DNA from: Serratia sp. Ag1
Lineage (GTDB): Bacteria; Pseudomonadota; Gammaproteobacteria; Enterobacterales; Enterobacteriaceae
NCBI RefSeq assembly: GCF_000743355.1
Contig: NZ_JQEI01000042.1
Coordinates: 25,258-89,257 of the forward strand
Reading direction: 5' to 3'
Length of the DNA: 64,000 nucleotides
The translations under genes and the position numbers were made by a program. Positions 1 through 7,618 of this stretch are shown here, piece by piece. Numbering within the stretch: position 1 is the stretch's first letter; each line of letters starts with the position of its first letter. The notes beneath the pieces are model-generated. The model made no database searches. It was not told the origin of the DNA and was given only the letters and a program-made list of their open reading frames with translations.

Positions 1-297
1 CGCGGCAATCGCCACCTTACCCCGTTGTAACGTAAAACGTTGCCGCAGCGTTTCTTCGGCGTTATCCCAGTCGGCCAGCAGTTGCCGGGCAATGGGGAAC
101 AGCGTCGCGCCCTCTGGGGTTAACGTCACGCGCCGGGTGGTGCGTAACAGCAGTGGCCCGCCGAGCGACTCTTCCAGCCCGCGAATCGCCAGGCTCAATG
201 CTGGTTGCGAAAGGTTCAATTGCGCGCTCGCTTGGGCAAAGTTGAGAGTGTGAGCTACCGCTAAAAACGCGCGTAACTGCTTGACGCTCATTTTCAT
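1..297 (-). CDS. LysR-family transcriptional regulator, N-terminal part (cut by window edge)
   Basis: The 99 visible codons read MKMSVKQLRAFLAVAHTLNF, then a helix-turn-helix with the typical LysR pattern (AQASAQLNLSQPALSLAIRG, LEESLGGPLLLRTTRRVTLT). The gene runs off the window, so the effector domain is not seen. Starts at 297 or 291 are both possible (two ATGs two codons apart). It is transcribed away from the CoA-transferase/thiolase/dehydrogenase operon beginning at 466, the usual arrangement of a LysR regulator and its target, so it probably controls ketone-body catabolism. That role is inferred from position only. Confidence 0.9.
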   Translation of the reverse strand, partial: MKMSVKQLRAFLAVAHTLNFAQASAQLNLSQPALSLAIRGLEESLGGPLLLRTTRRVTLTPEGATLFPIARQLLADWDNAEETLRQRFTLQRGKVAIAA

Positions 298-323
298 TTC
301 CACCTCACCCAACCTGTTGTTAA

Positions 324-340
324 ATAATGGTTAACATTAT
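324..340. promoter_or_regulatory. 17-bp dyad in the LysR/CoA-transferase divergent region
   Basis: ATAATG and CATTAT form 6-bp arms around a GTTAA centre, overlapping a second dyad (GTTAA/TTAAC, 319-335). It lies between the divergent starts at 297 and 466, where LysR proteins normally bind. Candidate operator; no binding evidence in the sequence itself. Confidence 0.35.
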
Positions 341-465
341 ATTAATAAAAATTCCAAATCAATGAAGCATAAAAACAAAATTAACAAATCATTGTTGCGA
401 GCTGATGATGCCTGCACACGGAGAAAGCACACCGCTTTCGCCACACCATTTTCAGAGGCAAGAGT

Positions 466-1164
466 ATGGCAGGGCTCGATAAACGCGTCGGTAGCTATCA
501 GGAAGCACTGGATGGCCTGACGGATAACATGACGGTGCTGGCAGGGGGATTTGGCCTGTGCGGCATTGCAGAAAACCTGATTGGCGAAATCCGCCGCCGT
601 GGGGTCAGCGGGCTGACGGTGGTCTCGAATAATTGCGGTGTTGATGGCTTCGGCCTTGGCCTGCTGCTGGAAAACCGGCAGATCCGCAAAATCATTGCCT
701 CCTACGTCGGTGAGAATGCGCTGTTCGAGCAGTTGGCGATCAACGGTGAACTGGAGGTGGAACTGACTCCGCAAGGTACGCTGGCAGAGAAGGTACGCGC
801 AGGCGGTGCAGGCATCCCGGCCTTCTTCACCGCCACCGGCTACGGCACCCCGATTGCCGAGGGCAAAGAGGTGCGCGAATTCAATCAGCGCCCTTACATT
901 CTGGAACAGGCGATCACCGGCGATTTCGCCATCATCAAAGGCTGGAAGGCCGATCACTACGGCAACGTCATTTATCGCCATACGGCGCAGAACTTCAATC
1001 CGCTGATGGCGACCGCCGCACGCATCACGGTGGTAGAAGTAGAAGAGATCGTGGCCCCCGGCGAGCTGGATCCTGCCGCGATCCACACCCCCGGTATTTA
1101 TGTCGATCGCCTGATCCAAGGCACTTTCGAAAAGCGCATCGAACAGCGCACCCTGCGCTCCTGA
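466..1164 (+). CDS. scoA: 3-oxoacid CoA-transferase subunit A
   Basis: 232-residue alpha subunit of a two-subunit CoA-transferase that moves CoA from succinyl-CoA or acetyl-CoA to acetoacetate. The family signature [13 protein letters not shown] lies near residue 27 and the conserved stretch [12 protein letters not shown] near 126. It starts at ATG 466 behind an AGAGGC ribosome site. Subunit B follows 10 bp downstream, then thiolase, permease and 3-hydroxybutyrate dehydrogenase, so acetoacetate from 3-hydroxybutyrate is the likely substrate. It could equally be called AtoD-like; the acyl donor (succinyl- or acetyl-CoA) cannot be settled from sequence. Confidence 0.9.
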   Translation: MAGLDKRVGSYQEALDGLTDNMTVLAGGFGLCGIAENLIGEIRRRGVSGLTVVSNNCGVDGFGLGLLLENRQIRKIIASYVGENALFEQLAINGELEVELTPQGTLAEKVRAGGAGIPAFFTATGYGTPIAEGKEVREFNQRPYILEQAITGDFAIIKGWKADHYGNVIYRHTAQNFNPLMATAARITVVEVEEIVAPGELDPAAIHTPGIYVDRLIQGTFEKRIEQRTLRS

Positions 1165-1174
1165 GGAGAATCAG

Positions 1175-1828
1175 ATGCTTACCCGTGAACAAATGGCGCA
1201 ACGCGTGGCGCAAGAGCTGCGTGATGGTGACTACGTCAATCTGGGGATCGGTATCCCGACGCTAGTAGCCAACTATGTCCCGCAGGGGATGGACGTGATG
1301 TTGCAGTCCGAGAACGGGCTGCTGGGGATGGGGGAATTCCCCACCGAGGCGCAACTGGATGCCGACATGATCAACGCAGGCAAACAGACCGTGACCGCGC
1401 GATTGGGAGCGGCAATTTTCGATTCGGCGCAGTCTTTCGCCATGATCCGGGGTGGCCATGTGGATCTCACCGTACTGGGGGCGTTTGAAGTGGATGTGGC
1501 GGGCAACATCGCCTCGTGGATGATCCCCGGCAAGTTGGTGAAAGGCATGGGCGGCGCGATGGATCTTGTGGCGGGGGCAGAAAACATCATCGTGGTGATG
1601 ACCCATGCCTCAAAGAATGGCGAATCCAAATTGCTGCCGCGCTGCACGTTGCCGCTGACCGGGGCCAATTGCATTCGCCGGGTGCTGACCGATCTGGCCT
1701 ATCTGGAGATTGAACAAGGGGCGTTTGTGCTGCGTGAACGAGCACCGGGCGTCAGCGTAGAAGAGATCGTTGCCAAAACGGCGGGTGAGTTGATCGTACC
1801 CGATCAGGTTCCCGAAATGCGCTTCTGA
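1175..1828 (+). CDS. scoB: 3-oxoacid CoA-transferase subunit B
   Basis: 217-residue beta subunit carrying the catalytic glutamate in SENGLLG (Glu46), which forms the glutamyl-CoA thioester. The neighbouring NLGIGIPTLVANY and the GGAMDLVAGA stretch are typical of the family. A strong GAGGAG ribosome site precedes ATG 1175. It follows subunit A by 10 bp and precedes thiolase by 14 bp, so all are clearly one operon. Works with subunit A as a heteromer in the cytoplasm. Confidence 0.92.
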   Translation: MLTREQMAQRVAQELRDGDYVNLGIGIPTLVANYVPQGMDVMLQSENGLLGMGEFPTEAQLDADMINAGKQTVTARLGAAIFDSAQSFAMIRGGHVDLTVLGAFEVDVAGNIASWMIPGKLVKGMGGAMDLVAGAENIIVVMTHASKNGESKLLPRCTLPLTGANCIRRVLTDLAYLEIEQGAFVLRERAPGVSVEEIVAKTAGELIVPDQVPEMRF

Positions 1829-1842
1829 TAGCGGAGGTTAAC

Positions 1843-3024
1843 ATGCAAGACGTGGTGATTGTGGCGGCGACCCGCACACCGGTAGGCCGTTTCCAAGGAG
1901 CGCTGGCACCACTATCAGCGGTGGATCTCGGCACGGTGGTGGTGAAAGCCCTGCTGGCCAGCAGCGGTGTGGCGGCAGAGAGCGTGGATGAAGTGATTTT
2001 GGGGCAGGTGCTCACTGCTGGTTGCGGCCAGAACCCGGCGCGGCAAACGGCGCTGAACGCTGGCCTGCCCTGCAGCGTACCGGCGGTAACGCTCAACAAA
2101 GTGTGCGGTTCAGGGTTGAAGGCAGTGCATCTGGCGGCTCAGGCGATCCGCTGCGGCGACGCGCAGATTGTGATTGCTGGCGGGCAGGAAAGCATGAGCC
2201 AGGCACCTTATCTGATGGCCGGAGCCCGTGCCGGGCTGCGCTTAGGCCATGCCCAGATGATCGACAGCGTGATCCACGATGGCCTGTGGGATGCGTTCAA
2301 TGACTACCACATGGGCGTGACCGCCGAGAATCTGGCACAGCGCTATGACATCAGCCGTGCGGAGCAGGATCGCTTTGCCGTGCAGTCACAACAAAAAGCC
2401 CATGCCGCACAGGAGGCCGGGCGCTTTAAACCGGAAATCACCCCGGTGCGAGTTCCGCGAACTAAACAGGAACCGTTGTGGATCGAGCAGGACGAACAAC
2501 CGCGCGCAGACACCACCGACGAGCTCCTCAGCCGTTTACGCCCGGCGTTCCATCCGCAAGGCTCGGTCACCGCAGGCAATGCCTCCTCCCTTAACGATGG
2601 CGCAGCGGCGGTGCTGCTGATGAGTGCGCAAAAGGCGGCAGAACTGGGGCTCCCGGTGTTAGCTCGGGTTGCCGCTTATGCCTCGGCGGGTGTCGATCCG
2701 GCAATCATGGGGATCGGCCCGGTCGACGCTGCACGCCGCACATTGGCCAAGGCCGGTTGGGCGCTGGATGAGGTCGATCTGATCGAAGCCAACGAAGCCT
2801 TTGCCGCACAGGCGCTGGCCGTGGGTAAAGCATTGGCCTGGGACAGTGAACGGGTGAACGTCAACGGCGGAGCCATTGCACTCGGCCACCCGATCGGCGC
2901 TTCCGGTTGCCGCATTCTGGTGACGTTATTGCACGAAATGCAGCGTCGCACAGCCCAAAAAGGGCTGGCAATGCTGTGTATCGGTGGTGGGCAAGGGGTG
3001 GCGCTGGCCGTTGAGCGTGCTTAA
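1843..3024 (+). CDS. atoB: Acetyl-CoA C-acetyltransferase (thiolase)
   Basis: 393-residue biosynthetic-type thiolase that splits acetoacetyl-CoA into two acetyl-CoA or runs in reverse. The nucleophilic Cys88 is in LNKVCGSG, the GGQESMSQAPY motif is present, His349 sits in ALGHPIGASG and the acid/base Cys379 in CIGGGQG. Length matches the family. Start ATG 1843 follows a GCGGAGG site. Third gene of the operon, acting after the CoA-transferase that produces acetoacetyl-CoA. Confidence 0.95.
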   Translation: MQDVVIVAATRTPVGRFQGALAPLSAVDLGTVVVKALLASSGVAAESVDEVILGQVLTAGCGQNPARQTALNAGLPCSVPAVTLNKVCGSGLKAVHLAAQAIRCGDAQIVIAGGQESMSQAPYLMAGARAGLRLGHAQMIDSVIHDGLWDAFNDYHMGVTAENLAQRYDISRAEQDRFAVQSQQKAHAAQEAGRFKPEITPVRVPRTKQEPLWIEQDEQPRADTTDELLSRLRPAFHPQGSVTAGNASSLNDGAAAVLLMSAQKAAELGLPVLARVAAYASAGVDPAIMGIGPVDAARRTLAKAGWALDEVDLIEANEAFAAQALAVGKALAWDSERVNVNGGAIALGHPIGASGCRILVTLLHEMQRRTAQKGLAMLCIGGGQGVALAVERA

Positions 3025-3066
3025 GCAATCTGTACTCGAAAATAATAATTAAATGAGGAGTCATTG

Positions 3067-4458
3067 ATGAGCGTCTCAATCGCCCTGGCCGCACTGGCCG
3101 TTCTGATGCTGGCAGCCTATCGCGGCTACAGCGTGATTCTGTTTGCACCAATCGCCGCACTGGGGGCGGTATTATTAACCGACCCTGGCGCGGTCGCCCC
3201 GACCTTTACCGGGCTGTTTATGGAAAAGATGGTCGGCTTTATCAAACTCTATTTTCCGGTATTCCTGCTAGGAGCGGTGTTTGGCAAGTTGATTGAGCTT
3301 TCTGGTTTCTCGCGTTCGATTGTCGCGGCGGCAATTGGCATCCTGGGGCGTCGCCATGCCATTCCGGTAATCGTCCTGGTTTGTGCGCTGCTGACCTACG
3401 GCGGGGTTTCTCTGTTCGTGGTGGTGTTTGCGGTGTATCCGTTTGCTGCCGAACTGTTTCGCCAGAGCGGTATTCCAAAACGCCTGATCCCGGCTACCGT
3501 GGCGCTGGGGGCTTTTTCTTTCACCATGGATGCGTTACCCGGCACTCCGCAGATCCAGAACATCATTCCCACCAGCTTTTTTGGCACCACCGCCTGGGCG
3601 GCCCCTTGGCTGGGGCTGATTGGTTCGCTGTTTATTGTGATTGTCGGCCTGGCCTACCTTGAGCGCCAGCGCCACAAGGCGCAGTTGCGCGGTGAAGGTT
3701 ATGGCACTGCGCTGCTCAATGAACCGGAAACGGCAGAAGACATCAATCTGCCCAATCCGTGGATTGCCATTATGCCGCTGATCCTGGTTGGGTTGCTGAA
3801 CCTCGGTTTCACACGCTGGATCCCACATTGGTATGGCCCCAGCCATGAACTGTTGCTGGCTGGCCTGGCCAAACCGATCACCGTTGAAGTGAGCAAACTG
3901 ACCGCCATCTGGGCGGTGCAGGCAGCGTTGTTGAGCGGCATCGTGGTGGTGTTACTGTTTGGCTGGCGCAATATCCGTGGTCGCTTGGCAGAAGGCAGTA
4001 AAAACGCCGTCGGGGGAGCAATGCTGGCAGCGATGAATACTGCGTCGGAATACGGTTTTGGCGCGGTGATCGCGGCTTTGCCTGGGTTTCTGGTGCTCTC
4101 CAAAGCGCTGGCGACCATCCCCGATCCACTGCTGAACGAAGCGATCAGCGTGACGCTGCTGGCCGGTATTACCGGTTCAGCTTCCGGTGGCATGAGTATT
4201 GCGCTGGCGGCGATGTCGGATTCCTTCATTGCCGCTGCCCATGCGGCGGATATTCCACTGGAAGTGCTGCACCGCGTGGCTTCCATGGCCAGCGGCGGCA
4301 TGGACACTCTGCCGCACAACGGGGCGGTAATCACCCTGTTGGCGATTACCGGCTTGAGCCATCGGCAAGCCTATGGCGGTATTTTTGCCATCACATTGAT
4401 CAAGAGCGCAGCGGTGCTGTTTGTTATCGGGGTGTTCTACCTGACCGGCATTGTATAA
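3067..4458 (+). CDS. GntP-family permease
   Basis: 463-residue inner-membrane protein with about a dozen hydrophobic segments, of the GntP/gluconate-type symporter family. The family-type stretch GASGGMSIALAAMSDSF is near residue 375 (here as GSASGGMSIALA). The ATG at 3067 is chosen because GAGGAG ends 6 bases before it; an in-frame TTG lies one codon upstream. Its place between thiolase and 3-hydroxybutyrate dehydrogenase suggests it imports 3-hydroxybutyrate or acetoacetate rather than gluconate. The substrate is inferred from context. Confidence 0.85.
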   Translation: MSVSIALAALAVLMLAAYRGYSVILFAPIAALGAVLLTDPGAVAPTFTGLFMEKMVGFIKLYFPVFLLGAVFGKLIELSGFSRSIVAAAIGILGRRHAIPVIVLVCALLTYGGVSLFVVVFAVYPFAAELFRQSGIPKRLIPATVALGAFSFTMDALPGTPQIQNIIPTSFFGTTAWAAPWLGLIGSLFIVIVGLAYLERQRHKAQLRGEGYGTALLNEPETAEDINLPNPWIAIMPLILVGLLNLGFTRWIPHWYGPSHELLLAGLAKPITVEVSKLTAIWAVQAALLSGIVVVLLFGWRNIRGRLAEGSKNAVGGAMLAAMNTASEYGFGAVIAALPGFLVLSKALATIPDPLLNEAISVTLLAGITGSASGGMSIALAAMSDSFIAAAHAADIPLEVLHRVASMASGGMDTLPHNGAVITLLAITGLSHRQAYGGIFAITLIKSAAVLFVIGVFYLTGIV

Positions 4459-4470
4459 AGGAGCATTAAC

Positions 4471-5241
4471 ATGAAATTACAGGGCAAAACGGCACTGATC
4501 ACCGGTTCAACCAGCGGGATCGGCCTGGGTTTAGCCTCCGCGCTGGCAGCGGCAGGGGCACAGGTGATCCTTAACGGTTTCGGCGAGGTCGAACGAGCAA
4601 AGGATCACATCGCCAGCCTGGGCAAAGCGCCCGGTTACCATGCGGCGGATCTCAGCGATCCGCAGCAGATCGGCGACATGATGGAGTATGTCAACCGCGA
4701 GTTTGGCGGTGCCGATATTCTGATCAACAACGCCGGGATCCAGCACGTGGCCAAGGTAGAGGCGTTCCCGCTGGAAAAATGGGACGCGATCCTCGCGATC
4801 AATCTTTCCTCGGTGTTCCATACCAGCCGCCTGGCCTTGCCCGGCATGCGCGAGCGTGGTTGGGGGCGCATCATCAACGTGGCATCGGTACATGGGTTGG
4901 TGGCTTCCAAAGAGAAATCAGCCTATGTGGCAGCCAAACACGGTGTGATTGGCTTAACCAAAACCCTGGCGCTGGAAACCGCGCGCACCGCAATCACCTG
5001 TAATGCCATCTGCCCAGGCTGGGTGTTGACCCCCTTGGTGCAGCAGCAGATCGATCAGCGTATCGCCGCAGGGATCGATCCACAGCAGGCGCGTGATGAC
5101 CTGTTGGCGGAGAAACAGCCTTCGCAGGAATTTGTCACCCCGGAACAATTAGGGGAACTGGCACTGTTCCTGTGCAGTGATGCCGCTCTGCAGGTGCGCG
5201 GTGCTGCGTGGAATATGGATGGGGGTTGGCTGGCCCAGTGA
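4471..5241 (+). CDS. 3-hydroxybutyrate dehydrogenase (short-chain dehydrogenase)
   Basis: 256-residue SDR enzyme: cofactor motif TGSTSGIG at residues 11-18, NNAG at 86-89, catalytic Ser139, Tyr152 and Lys156 (YVAAK). The C-terminal GWVLTPLVQQQI and the near-end VRGAAWNMDGGW match bacterial NAD-dependent 3-hydroxybutyrate dehydrogenases. It oxidises (R)-3-hydroxybutyrate to acetoacetate, which the upstream CoA-transferase and thiolase turn into acetyl-CoA. Start ATG 4471 has AAGGAG upstream. Last gene of the operon. Confidence 0.9.
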   Translation: MKLQGKTALITGSTSGIGLGLASALAAAGAQVILNGFGEVERAKDHIASLGKAPGYHAADLSDPQQIGDMMEYVNREFGGADILINNAGIQHVAKVEAFPLEKWDAILAINLSSVFHTSRLALPGMRERGWGRIINVASVHGLVASKEKSAYVAAKHGVIGLTKTLALETARTAITCNAICPGWVLTPLVQQQIDQRIAAGIDPQQARDDLLAEKQPSQEFVTPEQLGELALFLCSDAALQVRGAAWNMDGGWLAQ

Positions 5242-5408
5242 TGAGGTGGTGCATATCAGGCCCAGATTTGGTATTTCTGGGCCGATAAAAGCAAAAAGTT
5301 CCCTTGGCAGCACACTTAGCTACAAAAAAATGTGATATTTGCTCCAGTAATGTTTCACTCTTGGGTGGAAGTGCACATATAATGCGCATCCGGTCACACT
5401 TGGCCGGC

Positions 5409-5469
5409 TATACCCAGCGCCCTTCAAGCCGCAGCCAATAACCAAGCAACTTGAAGTATGACGGGTATA
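5409..5469. repeat. Dispersed ~60-bp palindromic repeat, copy 1
   Basis: Begins TATACCC and ends GGGTATA; inside, CTTCAAGCCGC faces GCAACTTGAAG to form an imperfect inverted repeat. It lies upstream of ldtB. Related copies are at 14590, 23990 and 35917, with variants or half copies near 15643, 34450 and 44019. Confidence 0.75.
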
Positions 5470-5514
5470 AAAACATATTAATCCTAGCCAGTGCGGCACC
5501 ACTCCAATACAAAG

Positions 5515-6435
5515 ATGAAAATGAGCATTCGTAAATTATTAACACTGTTTACGGCACTGGCTGCATTTAGCCAGGCTGCCCTCGCCGTTGTATACCCTTT
5601 ACCTGCCAAAAATAGTCGTCTGATTGGCGAAAATATCCAGATTACCATTCCAGCAGACAGCACACTGCCTCTGGAAAGCTTTGCGGCTCAATACCAGATG
5701 GGGTTGAGCAATATGATGGAAGCCAACCCGGGTGTGGATCCGTACCTGCCGTTACCGGGCAGCACGCTGACTATTCCACATCAACTGATCCTGCCGGATA
5801 CTCCGCGCGAAGGCATCATTGTCAACAGCGCTGAAATGCGTCTGTACTATTACCCGAAAGGCAGTAACACCGTCGTCGTGCTGCCCATTGGTATTGGCCA
5901 ATTGGGCAAAGATACTCCGTCTAACTGGGTAACCAGCGTACAACGCAAGAAAGATGGCCCAACCTGGACGCCGACCGCCAAAATGCGTGAAGAATATGCG
6001 GCAGAAGGTGAAATTATACCTGCAGTTTACCCAGCAGGGCCGGATAACCCAATGGGCTTGTATGCATTATACGTGGGCCGCCTGTATGCCATTCACGGTA
6101 CCAATGCCAACTTCGGTATCGGCCTGCGCGTGAGCCATGGCTGTGTGCGTCTGCGCGCTGACGACATCAAGTACCTGTTCGACAGCGTGCCAGTTGGTAC
6201 CCGTGTGCAGTTTATCAACGAGCCGGTGAAAGCCACCGTTGAGCCAGACGGTTCCCGTTACCTGGAAGTGCATAACCCACTGTCGGCTAACGAAGAAGAG
6301 CTGAAGTCGAAAGAGCCAGTGCCGATCATTTTCTCTGAGGCCGTTGGTAAAACGCTGATGGACCCGAGCGTTGATCAGAATGAAGTGAAATCAGCGGTTG
6401 ATGCGCGTTTGGGCTTCCCAGTCCGCGTCGGCTGA
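5515..6435 (+). CDS. ldtB: L,D-transpeptidase LdtB (YbiS) attaching lipoprotein to peptidoglycan
   Basis: 306 residues from ATG 5515, the same length as E. coli YbiS. A signal peptide ends around QAALA (residue 24), a LysM-like segment ([16 protein letters not shown]) follows, then the YkuD catalytic domain with [10 protein letters not shown] and SHGCVRL (nucleophile Cys210). The family links Braun lipoprotein to meso-diaminopimelate in the periplasm. An upstream GTG at 5491 would only lengthen the protein ahead of the signal peptide and is rejected. Monocistronic; close similarity favours YbiS over the ErfK/YcfS paralogues. Confidence 0.93.
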   Translation: MKMSIRKLLTLFTALAAFSQAALAVVYPLPAKNSRLIGENIQITIPADSTLPLESFAAQYQMGLSNMMEANPGVDPYLPLPGSTLTIPHQLILPDTPREGIIVNSAEMRLYYYPKGSNTVVVLPIGIGQLGKDTPSNWVTSVQRKKDGPTWTPTAKMREEYAAEGEIIPAVYPAGPDNPMGLYALYVGRLYAIHGTNANFGIGLRVSHGCVRLRADDIKYLFDSVPVGTRVQFINEPVKATVEPDGSRYLEVHNPLSANEEELKSKEPVPIIFSEAVGKTLMDPSVDQNEVKSAVDARLGFPVRVG

Positions 6436-6447
6436 TGGTTTTGATCG

Positions 6448-6625
6448 ATTAAAAGCGCCTACGGGCGCTTGAGTTTGATGACAAAGTAGTCTTTTAAACC
6501 GAGATACTCGGGCCTAGCGCACCGAGGGGCGCTCCGGCGGCTTACGCCGCTACGACCCCTTCGGCACGCTCTCCCTAATATCTAACTTTGTCAGCCGTCT
6601 GAAGCGCCTGCGGGCGCTTTTTACG
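6448..6625. repeat. Compound palindromic element between ldtB and mngR
   Basis: Two terminator-like hairpins (6454-6470 and 6602-6618, both built on AGCGCC/GGGCGCT) flank a ~115-bp palindrome. Its outer arms are TGACAAAGT (6479-6487) and ACTTTGTCA (6585-6593); its inner arms are ACCGAGGGG and CCCCTTCGG around a GCGGC-TTAC-GCCGC hairpin (6537-6550), plus CCGAG-ATA-CTCGG (6499-6511). T-tracts are outside: TTTTT after 6618 on plus, TTTT before 6454 on minus. It probably ends both convergent genes; the central part may be a mobile palindrome or structured RNA. Confidence 0.6.
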
Positions 6626-6642
6626 GCAGTTAACGCCAGGGT

Positions 6643-7359
6643 TCAGCGTCCGCGTTTTGCCACCAGCGTAAACTTGTAGTCTTCGCTTTTAAAGAAATTA
6701 CGGCTGAACTCAAATACCGTGCCATCGCTCAAAAAGCCGGTAGAGACTTTCTCCAAAATCGGTTTTTGCGGGTCAATCCCTAATGCGTTCACCGCATCTT
6801 CAGAGGGCATCACCGGAATGATCTCCTGCTCGCTACGGTCGATCACCAGCTTTTTTACCTGCTCAATATAGTGGTATTTGGATTTCTGCATCACTTCGTA
6901 GCTGAGATCGGGGAACAGTGCCAGCGGCATCCAGGTTTCTTCGAGCGTCACCGGCTTCTGCTTGATGTAACGCACCCGCTTCACGTAATACACCTTATCG
7001 TCAGTGGTCAGACGCAGTGCTTCGGCGATCGCCGGGCTGGCTTTGGCGACCTGAAAGATCAGCACATCGCTGTGGGTTTCCACATTACGATCCGCCAGTT
7101 TTTCATAAAAACTGGTCAACTGATAAATGTCGTAATTCACCCGCTCTTCTTTCACATACCAGCCACTGCCCTGCAGGCTTTCGATCACCCGTTCTTCGGT
7201 CAGCAACTTGAGTGCCTGACGTACCGTGACCCGGCTGACCCCATACTGCTCGCACAATAGCGCTTCTGTTGGCAGCGCATCACCCGGCTTCAGATCCCCA
7301 TTAGCAACCTGTTGGCGCAGAATATCCGCAATCTGGCGGTAAATAGGCTTCTTGCTCAA
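6643..7359 (-). CDS. mngR: MngR, GntR/HutC-type repressor of mannosylglycerate use
   Basis: 238 residues. The N-terminal GntR winged helix (ALLCEQYGVSRVTVRQALKL) and the C-terminal UTRA effector domain (from about 95) closely resemble E. coli MngR (FarR), including YVKEERVNYDIYQLTSF and KYHYIEQVKKLVIDRSEQE. Divergent from mngA with 259 bp between, the standard mng layout. Expected to repress mngAB until 2-O-alpha-mannosyl-D-glycerate (or its phosphate) binds the UTRA domain. Confidence 0.95.
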   Translation of the reverse strand: MSKKPIYRQIADILRQQVANGDLKPGDALPTEALLCEQYGVSRVTVRQALKLLTEERVIESLQGSGWYVKEERVNYDIYQLTSFYEKLADRNVETHSDVLIFQVAKASPAIAEALRLTTDDKVYYVKRVRYIKQKPVTLEETWMPLALFPDLSYEVMQKSKYHYIEQVKKLVIDRSEQEIIPVMPSEDAVNALGIDPQKPILEKVSTGFLSDGTVFEFSRNFFKSEDYKFTLVAKRGR

Positions 7360-7510
7360 TCTGTTGGCATCCCGTAACTCGTATGGCGTTCTGCCTGCAT
7401 TCTAGCCTTCACACCGTGATAAACAAACCAGTATGCCTATCTTTCGTTGAGTCATGGCATTCTTGTAATTAAAATGAATTAATACAAATTAAATACAAAA
7501 ATAACTGTTA

Positions 7511-7526
7511 ATTGAAATTGATCACA
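7511..7526 (+). promoter_or_regulatory. CRP-like site and -10 element of the mngAB promoter
   Basis: ATTGA-N6-TCACA fits the CRP consensus well in its right half. TATGAT at 7548-7553 is a good -10. If transcription starts near 7560 the CRP centre falls at about -41.5, the class II position, and no good -35 is seen. A leader dyad, GGTGA...TCACC (7566-7591), follows. Catabolite control is expected for a PTS operon. Inferred from sequence only. Confidence 0.5.
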
Positions 7527-7618
7527 AAATGGTATGGTTTAGCTTGTTATGATCGCCGCCTGTCTGGTGATGGAGCCGTGTTGGCTTCACCGCGAAAGTA
7601 GTTAAACCGAGGATAGCG

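Noticed and set aside
337..1119. Open frame of 260 codons on the minus strand across the CoA-transferase A gene
   Set aside because: Antisense to a clear CoA-transferase subunit with its own good start; the translation resembles no family.
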